Origin: Bettongia penicillata ogilbyi
Taxonomy: Eukaryota > Chordata > Mammalia > Diprotodontia > Potoroidae
Assembly: GCA_023548195.1 (NCBI GenBank)
Contig: JAJHZJ010000009.1
Coordinates: forward strand, 434,001-498,000
Length of the DNA: 64,000 nt
Direction of reading: 5' to 3'
Shown: piece after piece, positions 42,585-52,875 of the stretch
How the letters are laid out: every line of letters begins with the position of its first letter
Numbering within the stretch: the stretch's first letter is position 1
Program-made: the position numbers and the translations under genes
The notes under the pieces: generated by a model
Seen by the model: the letters and a program-made list of their open reading frames with translations, nothing else
Told to the model about the DNA's origin: nothing
Databases searched by the model: none

Positions 42585-42825
42585 CAGAGCTCTCAGTCAG
42601 GAATCAGTGAGATCTCAACAAATCTGGCCTCAGATACTTACTTGCTGTGTGACCCTGGACAAGTCACTTAACTGTTGCTTTCTGTCTCAATTTCTTCAAC
42701 TCTCAAATGTGGATAACAATAGCATCTACCTCACAAGATTGTTGAGAAGATTAGATGAGATAATGTTTGTAAAGCACTTAGTATAATGCCTGGTGTATGG
42801 TAGGCTTTAAATAAATGCTTGTTTC
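42585..42825 (+). repeat. MAR1-like MIR SINE
   Basis: ggcctcagatacttacttgc, tgtgtgaccctggacaagtc, cacaagattgttgagaagat, atgagataatgtttgtaaag and an L2-like last part agtataatgcctggtgtatg. Confidence 0.75.
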
Positions 42826-43184
42826 CTTCTTAATATGTAATCTTATTCTAATTTTTAGAAAATCCAATTATTTTTGTCATAATGTTAGTGGGAAGCAGAA
42901 ACATATAATGAAATTAGTCTACAAAAGGAGTAAAGTCTTATCTAAAACCTTTGGCTTATAAGCAAATATGACCAAATGAATTAACAAAAAAGAATAAGCC
43001 AAAAGCATGTTATCTTTGTGTCTGAAATTGTGCTCCTTTGGGTTGTTCTCTTGTTTTTTCATTTTCTTTGTTTTTTCAGAATTCTAGACAACATGTATAT
43101 GATTTTGGTTCTACTGATTGTCCCTTGTGTCCTTCTTATAGATTTTTCCACAGAGTCTTCATATTTATCCAAGAGTGGATGTAT

Positions 43185-43360
43185 GGTAGTAGATCGAGAA
43201 CCAACCTTGATGCCAGGAAGACCTGGTTTCAAGTCTCACCTGGATGTATGAACTTGGGCAAGTCATTTAACTCTACATTGCAGAGAAGATATCCATTTGC
43301 AGGAGAGTTTCCTCATTCAGTTCACCATATGAATGGAATCACCAGGTCTTGTCACTATTC
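43185..43360 (+). repeat. MIR-type SINE variant (family D)
   Basis: gccaggaagacctggtttca, gtatgaacttgggcaagtca, then the family D end: atccatttgcaggagagttt and atatgaatggaatcaccagg. Confidence 0.5.
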
Positions 43361-43404
43361 CTTTTTTTTTAAAATAGCAGTTTATTATTCCATTTGAAAG
43401 GCAG

Positions 43405-43562
43405 TGAGGTGTCAAACACACTGTGGGTTGCATTAGCCCATAACAGTCCCAAGTGAGACTGGAATCAGATTAAAATGTAATTGAAAGATATTTAACAAAA
43501 TAAATAAAAATGCACTAGAACATAGATAATGTTAATGTGTAGTTTTCTAAATCAATAGATAG
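43405..43562 (-). repeat. hAT element (family b), inverted and truncated copy
   Basis: The reverse complement of the 42222-42397 element: gaggtgtcaaacacactgtg, cagattaaaatgtaattgaa, ataataaaaatgca-type interior and tttctaaatcaatagatagc. It lacks the first 40 or so bases of the element. Confidence 0.6.
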
Positions 43563-43739
43563 CCTATACTAAAAAAAAGCCTTAATAAAAGAATTTGTTT
43601 TGTAAAATTTGGACTCAGTCAAAGGGACACATCCAAGGATGCAGAAGGCCGCATGTGACCTTGAGGCCACAGGTTCTCCACTTCTAGACAGGGATGCCCA
43701 TGTATGGTTTAATGGCCCCATATCTGAGTTTGATTTCAC

Positions 43740-43930
43740 TGTTTTACTGGAGAGAGTCATGCTCAGAGTAAGGAAGACCTCCAGGCTCATCTTGTCTCTG
43801 ATAAATACTGATTGTGTGACCCGGAGTTGTCACTCAATTTTTTAGTTGTCCCACATACTTCTTCAAGACTGGAAGTTACATTCAAGTTGCCAATTGCATG
43901 GGGGGAAGGAGTTTCCAGGGTAAGAATTCC
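43740..43930 (+). repeat. MIR-type SINE variant (family D)
   Basis: ggagagagtcatgctcagag, gaagacctccaggctcatct, gattgtgtgacccggagttg, then ttgccaattgcatgggggga and gtttccagggtaagaattcc. Confidence 0.5.
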
Positions 43931-44084
43931 CTACTCTGTTTAAATAACAGAAAAACTCATATAAAAAAACTCAATAAGCTGTTGTATTAAAATGTTGTCA
44001 TTTATTCATCTAATCTCTTATCACTGGACATCAAGGTTACTTCCAATGGTTTTACTGTCACAAATAAATAAGTGTTGAGGCTTA

Positions 44085-44225
44085 GCTCCCAGCATCTGCT
44101 ATTTACTACCTACGAGATCTAGGACATGCCATCTAATTAGTTCCTCCCATTTCTTCATCAGTAACACAAGGAGGTTGGATCACATGAGACCTAAGGTTTC
44201 TTCCAGCTCGAGACTCCATGACTCA
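44085..44225 (+). repeat. MIR/THER-type SINE
   Basis: gctcccagcatctgctattt, ttcttcatcagtaacacaag and gaggttggatcacatgagac, ending gagactccatgactcag. Confidence 0.6.
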
Positions 44226-45044
44226 GTGACCCACCCCCTAGAAGCCAGAAACAGAAGAGCAGTCTGTGGACCCCTTTCACCACAGCACACAAATGTTTTC
44301 TCTGCAGGCTGGCTGGGAGCTGAGTTTTCTGTGCACATCGTTTTTCATCTGCACAAGAAAAGAGCTTCTTCAAAGGTAATTGCTTCCAGTAGGAAAATAA
44401 GATTTAAAAGAAAAGACTATTCTTCGGCTCTTTAGTTTCCTTTGGAGGTTGGCAAGACCCCTGATTTTTGGTTTTCCTTCCTTTGCAGGAGTTTACTTCT
44501 TGAACTAGCCTGACAGCTCTGGCTCTCACATCTGCAGGCATCCCACAGCCCTGGCATCCCACACAACAGTGATTCTGAGAGAACTGCCCCCTCTTCACAT
44601 TCTCCTAAACCTTTCTGTCACTGAAATTGTCAAGTCTGGCTATCAAGGCTAGTAGTAGAGCTGGAAATCCAATACTTTCCATTGTTACTTAGACCAAGTC
44701 CTTCCACCTTTTCCCCTCTACCCTCCCTAGGCCTCCTTTGGCCTGCAGCTGTGCTGATATTGAGGGATGTAGAGGAGAGCATCTTCTTTGGCCTGATTCT
44801 GTAGAGTGTCTTCTAATTGGATGTTACAATAAGCAACTGAAGGGATGGAGTTGTCACCATCTCCTTCCTGGGCCATAGAGCTGCCTTGGAGTTCAGCTAT
44901 AGTTCAGTCTTCTTAGGGACAAGACTGTAGAATTTTCCCCTCAGCCTGTGGTTCTCAGAAACAATTCTCTCTATTGTCCCTTGGGAAAAATGGGCTTTTG
45001 TAGGAATTGGAGCAGCTCTAGCTCAGGAGAGAGGCAGGTGGAGG
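44226..45044. other. Non-repeat stretch with an exon-like segment at 44308-44375
   Basis: About 820 bases without recognised repeats. Within it, tgttttctctgcag (ends 44307) looks like a splice acceptor and caaag|gtaat (44375/44376) like a donor. The 68 bases between are open in one frame (WLGAEFSVHIVFHLHKKRAS). No protein family is recognised, so this is not called as a gene. Confidence 0.2.
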
Positions 45045-45255
45045 AGGCTGTGTACTGAAAAGGGTATCTGATTTGGGAGTCTTGATGTCCTTTGTTCAAA
45101 CCCTGTCTCTGATAACTTATTAGCTCACTTACCTTTCCTGAGCCTCAGTTTCCCCATCTGTAAAATGGTGATAATAATAGCATTCACTTCCCAGGGTTTC
45201 TATGAGGATCAAATGAAAAACAGATGTAAACTTTAAAGCACCATATAGATGCTAG
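45045..45255 (+). repeat. MAR1-like MIR SINE
   Basis: agtcttgatgtcctttgttc, gagcctcagtttccccatct, cccagggtttctatgaggat and actttaaagcaccatataga, in sense order. Its 3' end runs into the following microsatellite. Confidence 0.75.
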
Positions 45256-45410
45256 GTAGGTAGGTAGATAGGTGAGTAGATAGTAGTAGTAACAGTAGCA
45301 GCAGCAGCAGTAGTAGCAGTAGTAGTAGTAGCAGTAGTGATAGCAGCAGCAGTAATAGTAGTAGTAGTAGTGGTGGTGGTGGTGGTGGTGGTAGTAGTAG
45401 TAGTAGCAAT
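45252..45410. repeat. Compound TAGG/AGY/TGG microsatellite
   Basis: TAGG and TAGA units pass into agt/agc trinucleotides and a pure tgg block (45370-45391), then agt again. Frames across it encode homopolymers of Leu or Val and are not genes. Confidence 0.97.
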
Positions 45411-45694
45411 AACACTGGTGTCATGTGATGATGGGGAATTCTCTCATTCTTCCTTGGAGCATTTTCAGTCACCCTTCTTGGATCCAGACATTGAAATCTT
45501 GGGGCTGGGGAAGCAGGTAGGGTGGGAATGGATGAAGAACGGTCCCTCTATATTATTATAAGTTGCAGGTGAAGCTGGAGCGTGCAGACACATGCATTTG
45601 GTGAGAACTGGCAGATGCAGGGAGGGAAGGAGGACCAGTTATATATACATATATGTCCCTGCTTTATTATATGTATGCTGCCAGCGGCGTGATA

Positions 45695-45885
45695 TTAGGA
45701 GACTGTAGACAAGTAGAATGACCAGTGGTCTAAGAATCAGAACACCTGGATTTTGGGGTCATAGGATCCTAGTTAGTCTTAGTTTTGTGCCAGAAGTGTG
45801 ATCTTGGATAAGTCACTTCCCTATTTGTAGAATGAAGGGGCTTGCTTAATAGAGGCTAAGGTCTTTTCCAGTTCTAATGAAGTAG
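45695..45885 (+). repeat. MIR/THER-type SINE
   Basis: agaatcagaacacctggatt, gtgtgatcttggataagtca and ctaaggtcttttccagttct. Confidence 0.65.
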
Positions 45886-46425
45886 AGGGTCCTGGGTAAT
45901 CCCTTTCATCTATCTTTCACAGGGCCAGGACTAAGGAGTGTTCAGGAAACATTACCAAAGTGAGTCTTTCATTTCTTCTGGCCAGCATTTCCTTTCTTAG
46001 TGATATACTTCACCTTTGAACAGTTGCCCAACTGGTCAGAGAAATGAAATGGAGAAGGGACCTTTGAGGAAGCCTGAGAGGGCAGGGGGAATGAAAGAAC
46101 TTGGATGAAATATGGATAATGTAAACATAGCTCAGGAAGGGCTGGAAAAATATTACCCTGAGTGTGCATGAACTTCAAAGGAGCTGGAGCTAAGAGCTGG
46201 ATTTTCTTCCTTCCAGCCCATGGAAACCCGAGTTCTGGCCAGGAGGCAGGGCTAATCACACATTACCTTCAGCGCATATGGAAGAAACCCACTATGAGAG
46301 GATTAGAATGCCTTGGACTACTGTTTTACTGACTTTTTTGGGATGGAGACATTGTTTTGAACTTGGAGATGGTGAGAATAATGGTGGAAAAAGGAGGAGA
46401 GGGATCATGGCTGGACTTAGGCAAA
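45886..46425. other. No recognised feature
   Basis: Non-repeat sequence; a 96-codon minus-strand frame (45969-46259) has no motif. Confidence 0.4.
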
Positions 46426-46429
46426 GTAG

Positions 46430-46520
46430 GGAACTACCCACGGCTGGGTGACCTTGGGCAAGTCATTTAATCTCTTTGAGACTCATCATAAATCATCTGT
46501 AAAAGTGAAATGGGCTACCT
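46430..46520 (+). repeat. MIR-type SINE fragment
   Basis: ctgggtgaccttgggcaagt, catttaatctctttgagact, atctgtaaaagtgaaatggg. Confidence 0.65.
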
Positions 46521-46564
46521 TTTCACCTCCACCTTGGAGATTCCTTAGCTGCTTTCTGAGTCCA

Positions 46565-46795
46565 TCTCTCAACTGCCACCTCTTTCCTAATCTAACTATT
46601 AGCGCTTTCTTCTCAAAATTATTTTGTATATACTTGGTATTTGCTAATGTATGTCCATGCCTTCCCCTAGTAGAACTGAAGCTCTGTAAGGTCAAGGATT
46701 GTTTCATTTTTGTCTCTGCAGTCCCCTAGCACCTTGCACATTGCCTGGCACATAGTAGCTGCTTAAAAAACCTTGTTTGCTGAAAGACACTGAGC
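46565..46795 (+). repeat. L2 LINE 3' end
   Basis: ttttgtatatacttggtatt, actgaagctctgtaaggtca, tttttgtctctgcagtcccc, tgcctggcacatagtagctg in sense order. Confidence 0.7.
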
Positions 46796-47555
46796 CAGTA
46801 ATGTTCATAATCCTCCATCAATTCAGAAAAAGTCACCATGAAGGGTTGCTGGGTCTTAAAGGAAGATAGACAAGGGATTTTGGAGAGTGTGGCAAGCAAA
46901 ATTTCTCTGGCCTGGTTCTGAAAGAAGCTAGAACCTTCAGCAGGGGTGTGGATAGATAGATTTTGTAGGGAAACAAGGTTCATATTAACATTAAGCATCC
47001 ATGGATGATAACACAAAAAAGGCTCAACTTTTCTAATTTCACTAGGACACCCAAAAGAGCCTGTTCTGGGTTTTGGAAACATGATTCTGTGACTGTGTGT
47101 GTGTGTGTGTGATGATTGGAGTTGTGAGTAAATATATGCATGGGCAGATGGAAGGATGCTGGGGAAAACTTGTGTCTGTTAGTTCACAGGTGTATGTTTT
47201 CTTGGGCTAAGAGAGGCATGAATAATTCTGTGCGTCCCACATGGCCCCCACTTGGAGTATGTTCTATGAGCTAAAAGCCACAGACGGAAACTGCCTGGGC
47301 CTCCTGGGAGCTCTCCACGAAGTAAAAGGGCTGCCAGAAGGGTGAGCCCAAATGTAAACCTTGGGTCCTTTGGAATTTACATCTATTTAGGGAAGTATTT
47401 TTCTGACCCTTTCTAGATTCTGTTTACATTTCCTATTTTTCACTCCAAGGAATGTTATTTTAGAAATAACCCTCCAACAGTAGGTTAGTGATAAAGCTGT
47501 AGGGTTTTTTCTCAACTAAATGTACACTGGTGTATGTCAGCCCCTGGGGTTCTTT
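46796..47555. other. Non-repeat stretch with an exon-like segment at 47241-47341
   Basis: A 118-codon minus-strand frame overlaps the left part without any motif. At 47241 an ATG opens a 34-codon frame (MAPTWSMFYELKATDGNCLG...) that would run into a donor-like gaagg|gtgagc at 47341/47342. No acceptor, promoter or family supports it. A short TG run is at 47094-47111. Confidence 0.2.
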
Positions 47556-48060
47556 CTCTCCTTCCAGTCCCCAGTCCCCTTCCTTACTCTGGAACCTCAT
47601 TTCTTATGGGAAGACTTTCCAGGTACCCCTAGTTATTATTACTAATTTTCTTCTCAAAGTTGCAACTAAACAACAAGGTAGCTGGGTGGCACAGTGGATA
47701 AAGTGCCAGGCTTGAAGTTAGGAAGACACATTTTCATGAGTTCAAATCTCGCTTCAGATACTTACTAGCTGTGTCCCTGGGCAAGTCACTTAACCCTGTT
47801 TACCTCAGTTTCCTCATATGAAAAATGAACTGGAGAAGGAAATGGTAAATCACTCCAGTATCTTTGCTAAGAAAACCCCAAATGAGGTCACAAAGAGTTG
47901 GACATGATTAAATAATGACTCTCCACAAATGATCTTATATTTATTTAACGGTATATATTTTGTATCTCCTCAATAGAAAGAGGGCAAAGAAAGGTTGGTT
48001 TTCATTTTATCTTTGTATTCTCACAATATAGAGATAAAATAAGGTACTTCTTTTAGAATA
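47556..48060 (+). repeat. L2 LINE 3' region, split by a family A SINE
   Basis: ggaacctcatttcttatggg and gtacccctagttattattac before the SINE; atatattttgtatctcctca, atagaaagagggcaaagaaa and catttt-atctttgtattctca after it. Confidence 0.55.
47675..47920 (+). repeat. RTE-tailed SINE (family A), full length
   Basis: gtagctgggtggcacagtgg, gagttcaaatctcgcttcag, gtccctgggcaagtcactta, gaaggaaatggtaaatcact, caaagagttggacatgatta. It has about 10 extra bases after gaagacac. Confidence 0.9.
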
Positions 48061-48074
48061 GGGAACTCCCAGGT

Positions 48075-48240
48075 GAGGGAACTCCCTCTTCCAATACCAG
48101 TCAGCACCTCCTTTTCAAGTTATAGTCTTAGAGCTTTGCTTATGGCACTGGTCAGTTTAGCAATTGGCTCAAATTCACATGGCCAGTATGTGTCCCAGGT
48201 GAGACTTGAATTGAAGTCTCCCTGACTGGTTCTCTATCCA
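48075..48240 (-). repeat. MIR-type SINE
   Basis: Antisense, decayed: cacatggccagtatgtgtcc, aggtgagacttgaattgaag, tctccctgactggttctcta. Confidence 0.5.
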
Positions 48241-48579
48241 TTCTACTATACTGCCTATCCTATGTACAAAACACCTAACAAATGCTTACTGAAGGAGTGA
48301 TCTACAATTCTTTATTTAGGACATGTTTCTTACCTATATGTCTAAGACTGGAGCTTATTATTGTTTGCTCAAGCATGGAAATGAATCATAGGCTTACAAA
48401 GGGATGTTGAAAATATTATACAAATCGGTGTGACTTTATTGGCTTGTCTGGAGTGAGATTTATGTTTGAGTAGAGTTTTGAGGAGAATTGTTTAGAGATT
48501 AAGTGCAAGCGAGAGCCAAATAAATAAATGAATGAATGAACGAATAATTGCCTGTTGAATTACATTGAATCTGTTAACA
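48241..48579. other. No firm feature; L2-like end at 48255-48300
   Basis: aacacctaacaaatgcttac resembles an L2 3' end. A short aaat/gaat run (aataaataaatgaatgaatg) is at 48520-48544. Confidence 0.35.
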
Positions 48580-48715
48580 CCATGGTGGGTGTTAGCATCC
48601 TCATCCTTGGGTAAGTCATTGATTCCTTTGTGCATCAATTTCTTTATCCATAAAATGAATGCATTGGACCAAGTGACTTCCAAGGTCCCTTTTAACTCTT
48701 TGGCATTCTATGGAT
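48580..48715 (+). repeat. MIR/THER-type SINE, 3' part
   Basis: ccttgggtaagtcattgatt, caatttctttatccataaaa, tccaaggtcccttttaactc, tggcattctatggatc. Confidence 0.7.
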
Positions 48716-49124
48716 CTATCCTTGGTAATGATACTTCAGGAGTATTTCTATCACATGGAAGTTCAGCCTCCCACACCATGGTGACACCACTCTGTGGCAG
48801 TGGTGATGGTCACTTTCAGCTCACAGGTGTTAAGAGTCCACTTTGGTAGCCAAACAAAGTTACAATAGCTGGAATTTTGTACCATGAAGGCCACAGATCA
48901 CCCAGGAAGACAGATTGGCAACAGCCTCTAAAGATATGCAGAGGTATTCAGAATGGGAAGGGAATTGTTGAAAAGCATGGGTAAAGAATTTAAAAATAAA
49001 AGTGTGCATGTCAATTATGCCAGCTACAAGATCTTTGATTATAATCCCCTCCCTGCTGAATTTCAGAAAATTTATTACTACACACAAAGTATTCTGTTGA
49101 ACATTATGTCTTCTACCAAGAGAG
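48716..49124. other. No recognised feature
   Basis: Non-repeat sequence with overlapping frames of 74-75 codons on both strands, none with a motif. Confidence 0.4.
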
Positions 49125-49950
49125 AGGAAGAAACTAATTTATTTATTAATCACCTACTAGGTTCCTTGGGGATATAAATACAAAAGTGACATAGTATTTA
49201 CCCTCAAGGAGCTTATATTCTATGAGCTCTCTTGTCTAGGGGGTTGGAGGTGCCATCAACTAAGTCAGGGAAGTTGACAGAAGAAGCAGGTTAGGGAGGA
49301 AGGGTGAGGAATTCCCAAATGATGGAGTTTGAGGTAAAACTGGGAGATCTGGGTGGAGATAATGTCCGATGGGCAATTGGAAATGCATTTGCTCAGGAGA
49401 GGATGAAGCTGGATTTATTATAGCTTTGGAGTTCTAGAAAGAGAAACTAGGAGAGTACAAGAGTTTTCCAAGGGAGAATAGAGAGAGAGGAAAAGGACTA
49501 AGGATAGGGGAACACTCACATTTAAGAAGAAGTATCTTTGAAAGATATAATAATCCAGTCAATGCAATGATCAACCATGAATCCAGAGGACTTAATGATG
49601 AAGCACTTCCTGACAGGTGATAGAATCAAGGTGTAGAATGAGAAATATTTTAGCTATGGACAATCCTGATATTTATTTTGCTTGACTATGCATAGTTGTT
49701 ACAAGGGTTTGGTTTCTCTTCTTTTTTCAACTGGGGAGTGGGTGGGAAGCAGCAAGGGGAGAGAAAAGAAATGTTTATTAATGGAAAAAAAAGTTGAAAA
49801 AAGAGGAACAAGGAGGAAGAATACCCCAGTCACCAAAGCTGCAAAGGATTGATCAGAAAGGTAGAAGAAGAATATGTAGGGATGAGTGGTACATAATGCA
49901 AGGGAACAGAGAGTTTCAAGGAGTAGTTACTAGAATTAAATAATACTGAG
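49125..49950 (-). repeat. L2 LINE, split by an L1 3' end
   Basis: Antisense L2: tttattaatcacctactagg, accctcaaggagcttatatt (3' end), gatggagtttgaggtaaaac, ggataggggaacactcacat (body), then after 49800 gatcagaaaggtagaagaag and gggaacagagagtttcaagg. Confidence 0.6.
49594..49800 (+). repeat. L1 3' end inside L2
   Basis: atgaagcacttcctgacagg, gtgtagaatgagaaatattt, attttgcttgactatgcata, gttgttacaagggtttggtt, then a G/A-rich tract and A-rich tail. It is in the opposite direction to the host L2. Confidence 0.65.
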
Positions 49951-49954
49951 AAGT

Positions 49955-50085
49955 CAAGTGACACCCTGATTTTACATATGAGGGAACTGAATGAGACTTT
50001 GGGACTTATCTAAGGTCAAATAAGTAATAAAGAACAATAAGAGAATTTGAGCTCTTTCCATGGTACCATGTTGCCTCATCACTGG
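49955..50085 (-). repeat. MIR-type SINE
   Basis: gattttacatatgagggaac, acttatctaaggtcaaataa, gagaatttgagctctttcca. Confidence 0.6.
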
Positions 50086-50164
50086 AGAAAGCTCATAAAA
50101 GCTTGATATCTGACTAGAGAAACTTACAATGTAAGACAGACCAACACAAAAGGAATGGAATCTC

Positions 50165-50290
50165 TGAAACTTAGACTCATGACTCACCTTAGACTCTTAT
50201 ACTCACTCTAGACTTAGACTCTTCAGACTCAGACTTAGACTCATTTAGAATTCTAAATTCATTTAGAGTTTAAAAATTTAAAAACATTTA
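50165..50290. repeat. Decayed tandem repeat, acttagactc and atttagaattct units
   Basis: Seven or so imperfect copies of an (a/c)cttagactc-like decamer (50170-50250) pass into attta/gaactctaaat repeats (50240-50300). Neither belongs to a family I recognise. Confidence 0.65.
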
Positions 50291-50294
50291 GAAC

Positions 50295-50470
50295 TCTAAA
50301 TTTCCTAACCAATACAGCAAACTTTTCTAAAATATTCTTAACAGGTGGTGATCCAGTTACTGCTTGAACACTTCCAGTGATGAGGAGCTCACTATCTTGT
50401 GAGGCATCTCTGTTCCACTGCTGAACAGTTCTACTTGTTAGAAAGTTTTTCAGTGAGGACCAAAATAGAC
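50295..50470 (-). repeat. CR1/L3 LINE 3' region
   Basis: gtgatccagttactgcttga, acacttccagtgatgaggag, ctcactatcttgtgaggcat, ctgttccactgctgaacagt and tctacttgttagaaagtttt. Confidence 0.65.
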
Positions 50471-50639
50471 TGAATGAAATGAAAATAAATGGGTCCATTG
50501 AAAAAGAAGACCATTCACTATAACTACCAGAAAAGAACTTCAGTATCTCAGCCCTTTTCTCCCTTCACTAACTATAAAAAGCCAGAAACTCTTAGATCTG
50601 AACAAAAACTCTGCAATGCAAATTATCTCTGATTTCAAT

Positions 50640-50780
50640 CTCAGATTTTTTTTGTGCCTCTAAAAGAAATTGACTTAGTCCCAGAATGATCCCTTAAATT
50701 TGTGTAATGCTTTTAATATTTCAAAGTGCTTTCAGATTCATGACCTCATTGTGCCTTTTAGCCATGTTATAAGGTCAGTA
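50640..50780 (-). repeat. MIR3-type SINE fragment
   Basis: tgtaatgcttttaatatttc, aaagtgctttcagattcatg, acctcattgtgccttttagc resembles the antisense start of a MAR1/MIR3 SINE. Confidence 0.45.
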
Positions 50781-51499
50781 GGGCAGTGGTCATACAGGAG
50801 CATACTGGTTTATAAATGCAGTGTGTACCACTTTTCTTCTTCCCTCCTACTAATTGATATAATCACAGAAAGTAATGGGCATACAACAAAAGGAAGATGT
50901 GTTAATATGTTAAAATGAAGTATAAAGATCAGTTAGTTATCCCTTTACTAATTGTGAAGTTTTCAAATGGGAATTGGAAAGACAGCTGGACAATTGTTTG
51001 ACTAAAGATTGGCTATCTTCCTGGTGATTTAAAAAAACAAAACAACTTGCTCGCCTTGGCGGCGATGAATACACATAGCCTCATGGAGTGTTACCCCTGA
51101 GACTCTACCAGAGGCCAAGTAAGTGGGGGAGGTGAGAGGAGAATTTTTCTCTTCTTAAACACCCCCACTCCCAACCATGGTGACGTGCAGCAATGTTATT
51201 TACCCAGTAGGAGACACTGCATCTAACAGGGGGCACGGAGAGAGAGATGCAGATATAGACTGCTGTTGGCAGAAAAAAAGTTTCAAGAAATATGCCTTCT
51301 AGTGACAGAGAAAAAGCCCACTAAGGATTCAAATAACAGCTAGTCCGGGCAATTGAGGGTCAAGTGGTGGAGAGCTAAGTGAACTAAGAACTGTGGGAAC
51401 TGAGCTGAGCAAACCATCCATCAGAGATGCTGTGCCCAGCAAGGAGTAGCATGAGGTCACCAGGAGAAAAGAAAGAATGCTGGGACCCTGCTGTACTGG
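50781..51499. other. No recognised feature
   Basis: About 720 bases of non-repeat sequence with short frames only (up to 72 codons). Confidence 0.4.
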
Positions 51500-51590
51500 A
51501 GGTGAGAGCTACCTTCAAGGAACTTACATTCTACTGGGCAAAGGAGGGGATACAGAATGTACAGAGAAGTAGATATAGTTATATCCATGC
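51500..51590 (-). repeat. L2 3' end fragment
   Basis: agagctaccttcaaggaact, tacattctactgggcaaagg, gatacagaatgtacagagaa in antisense order. Confidence 0.5.
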
Positions 51591-52077
51591 AGAAGTTTGG
51601 ACCATGTAAGTTTTAGGTGTTCACAGGTCTGTCTAAATCTGGCTCTCAGGGAGTCAAAAATAGAAACCTCCAAAATCTCCTTCCCCTAACCTTCTCTAAA
51701 GGACACTTTGATGCCTGCCAGGAGAGGAAGCAGGAGGTTGGGGTCAGAGACTGACCACTGTGCTGTCCTCAAAGAGAGAGTATACCATACTGTAATTATA
51801 TCTATTTGCTCTCTTAAATATTGTTAGTTCAGGGGAAATAATTTTTAGGTTCAAACTGTGTTCTTGATTGTTACCCCTTAATGGGAAAAGAGTGTCCCAA
51901 ACTATATATCCAAGGCTTGACTCTGTTTCCACCAGATACCACTTCCACAATGAAAATACAGAGCAAATCTTTAATTCCATTTATGCAAGTTAATAGAAAA
52001 AGAAAAATCAGAGGAAATATATCTATGTAGAATAATACAAAGTAAATGAACTCTCCTGTGAAGAATGATATCTCAGT
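51591..52077. other. No recognised feature
   Basis: Non-repeat or unrecognised sequence; a 78-codon minus-strand frame has no motif. Confidence 0.35.
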
Positions 52078-52222
52078 GAGAGAAGGGAAGAGAGAGACAG
52101 AGACATAGACATAGAAAAATTCAAATAGAAACAGAGAAATACACAGAGAGGAGAGAGACAGAGAAGAGGAGAGAAAGGGAGAGATAGAGAGAGACAGAAA
52201 GAGAGACAGAGACAGAGAGAAT
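52078..52222. repeat. GA-rich low-complexity tract
   Basis: Interrupted gaga/gaca purine repeats on the plus strand. Confidence 0.9.
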
Positions 52223-52589
52223 GAGAATTCTGAATTTCACGTGAGAAAAATTTCCCAAAGTCTCAAATGGAGTAAGCTAGGAATATGGACATGATGAAGT
52301 CTTATCTGCTTTACATGCAGAAAAACAGAGTTTTTGTGTTTTCAGGGACCTGAGGAAAGTCTGAAAGCATGTCTTTTCTCTCTTGAAGCCAGGAGTCGGA
52401 GGACTAGGATCTTTCTTAAGTTCTCACCAGCTCCATCCATAACTCAGGTACAGAGCATTGTGTGATTGATTTCCACTAATGAGGAGAGTCCCATACAAAT
52501 GAACTTCGAGATTCCACTTATAGTCACAATAAAGACAAGGTGAATTTGATGTTGTTGGTAGGGGAGGGCAGTAGTAAGGCCTTGTGTGT
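52223..52589. other. No recognised feature
   Basis: Unrecognised sequence between the GA tract and an L2 fragment. Possibly part of an LTR-type repeat but without terminal features. Confidence 0.3.
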
Positions 52590-52870
52590 TTGGGGTGGAG
52601 TCGGGGGGGGGCGGTGTTGACCGTTAAGCTGAGTCTCCAATGGAGTTAGAAATTTTGAGAATGCTTCAGACACATCTCTATCCAAAGACACAGAAGCAAG
52701 AAATGAAATGTTGAATGTTGGGAACAGGCTAATTTGGCTAGAATATAGAGCATAAGAGGAAGAGTGATGTATTATTAATCTGAAAAAGTAAGTTGGATAC
52801 AACTGGTTTAAATGCCAGAGGAGTGTGTGTTTTATCTTAAGAGACAATAGTCTCTGGAGTTTCATGAACA
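52590..52870 (-). repeat. L2 LINE fragment
   Basis: On the minus strand it reads as sense L2 (ggcatttaaaccagttgtat, ctatattctagccaaattag, catttcttgcttctgtgtct). A 128-codon frame here is L2-derived. A G-run (gggggggggcggtg) is at about 52604-52617. Confidence 0.55.
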
Positions 52871-52875
52871 GACAT

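Larger units (their letters stand above)
42038..43684. repeat. hAT element (family a) split at its centre; halves at 42038-42145 and 43580-43684
   Basis: Left half: caggggtggtaaacctgtag, ccttgaggccacatgtggtc, gaccctttgactgaatccaa. Right half, inverted: ttggactcagtcaaagggac, ggccgcatgtgaccttgagg, ccacaggttctccact. The halves are reverse complements at roughly three quarters of positions. Both ends are bordered by tctag (42031-42035 and 43682-43686), compatible with an 8-base hAT target duplication. The central ccttaatgaaag (42134-42145) recurs as ccttaataaaag (43580-43591). About 1.4 kb lies between. Confidence 0.55.

Noticed and set aside
45233..45561. Open frames with poly-Leu and poly-Val
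   Set aside because: Translation of the trinucleotide microsatellite.
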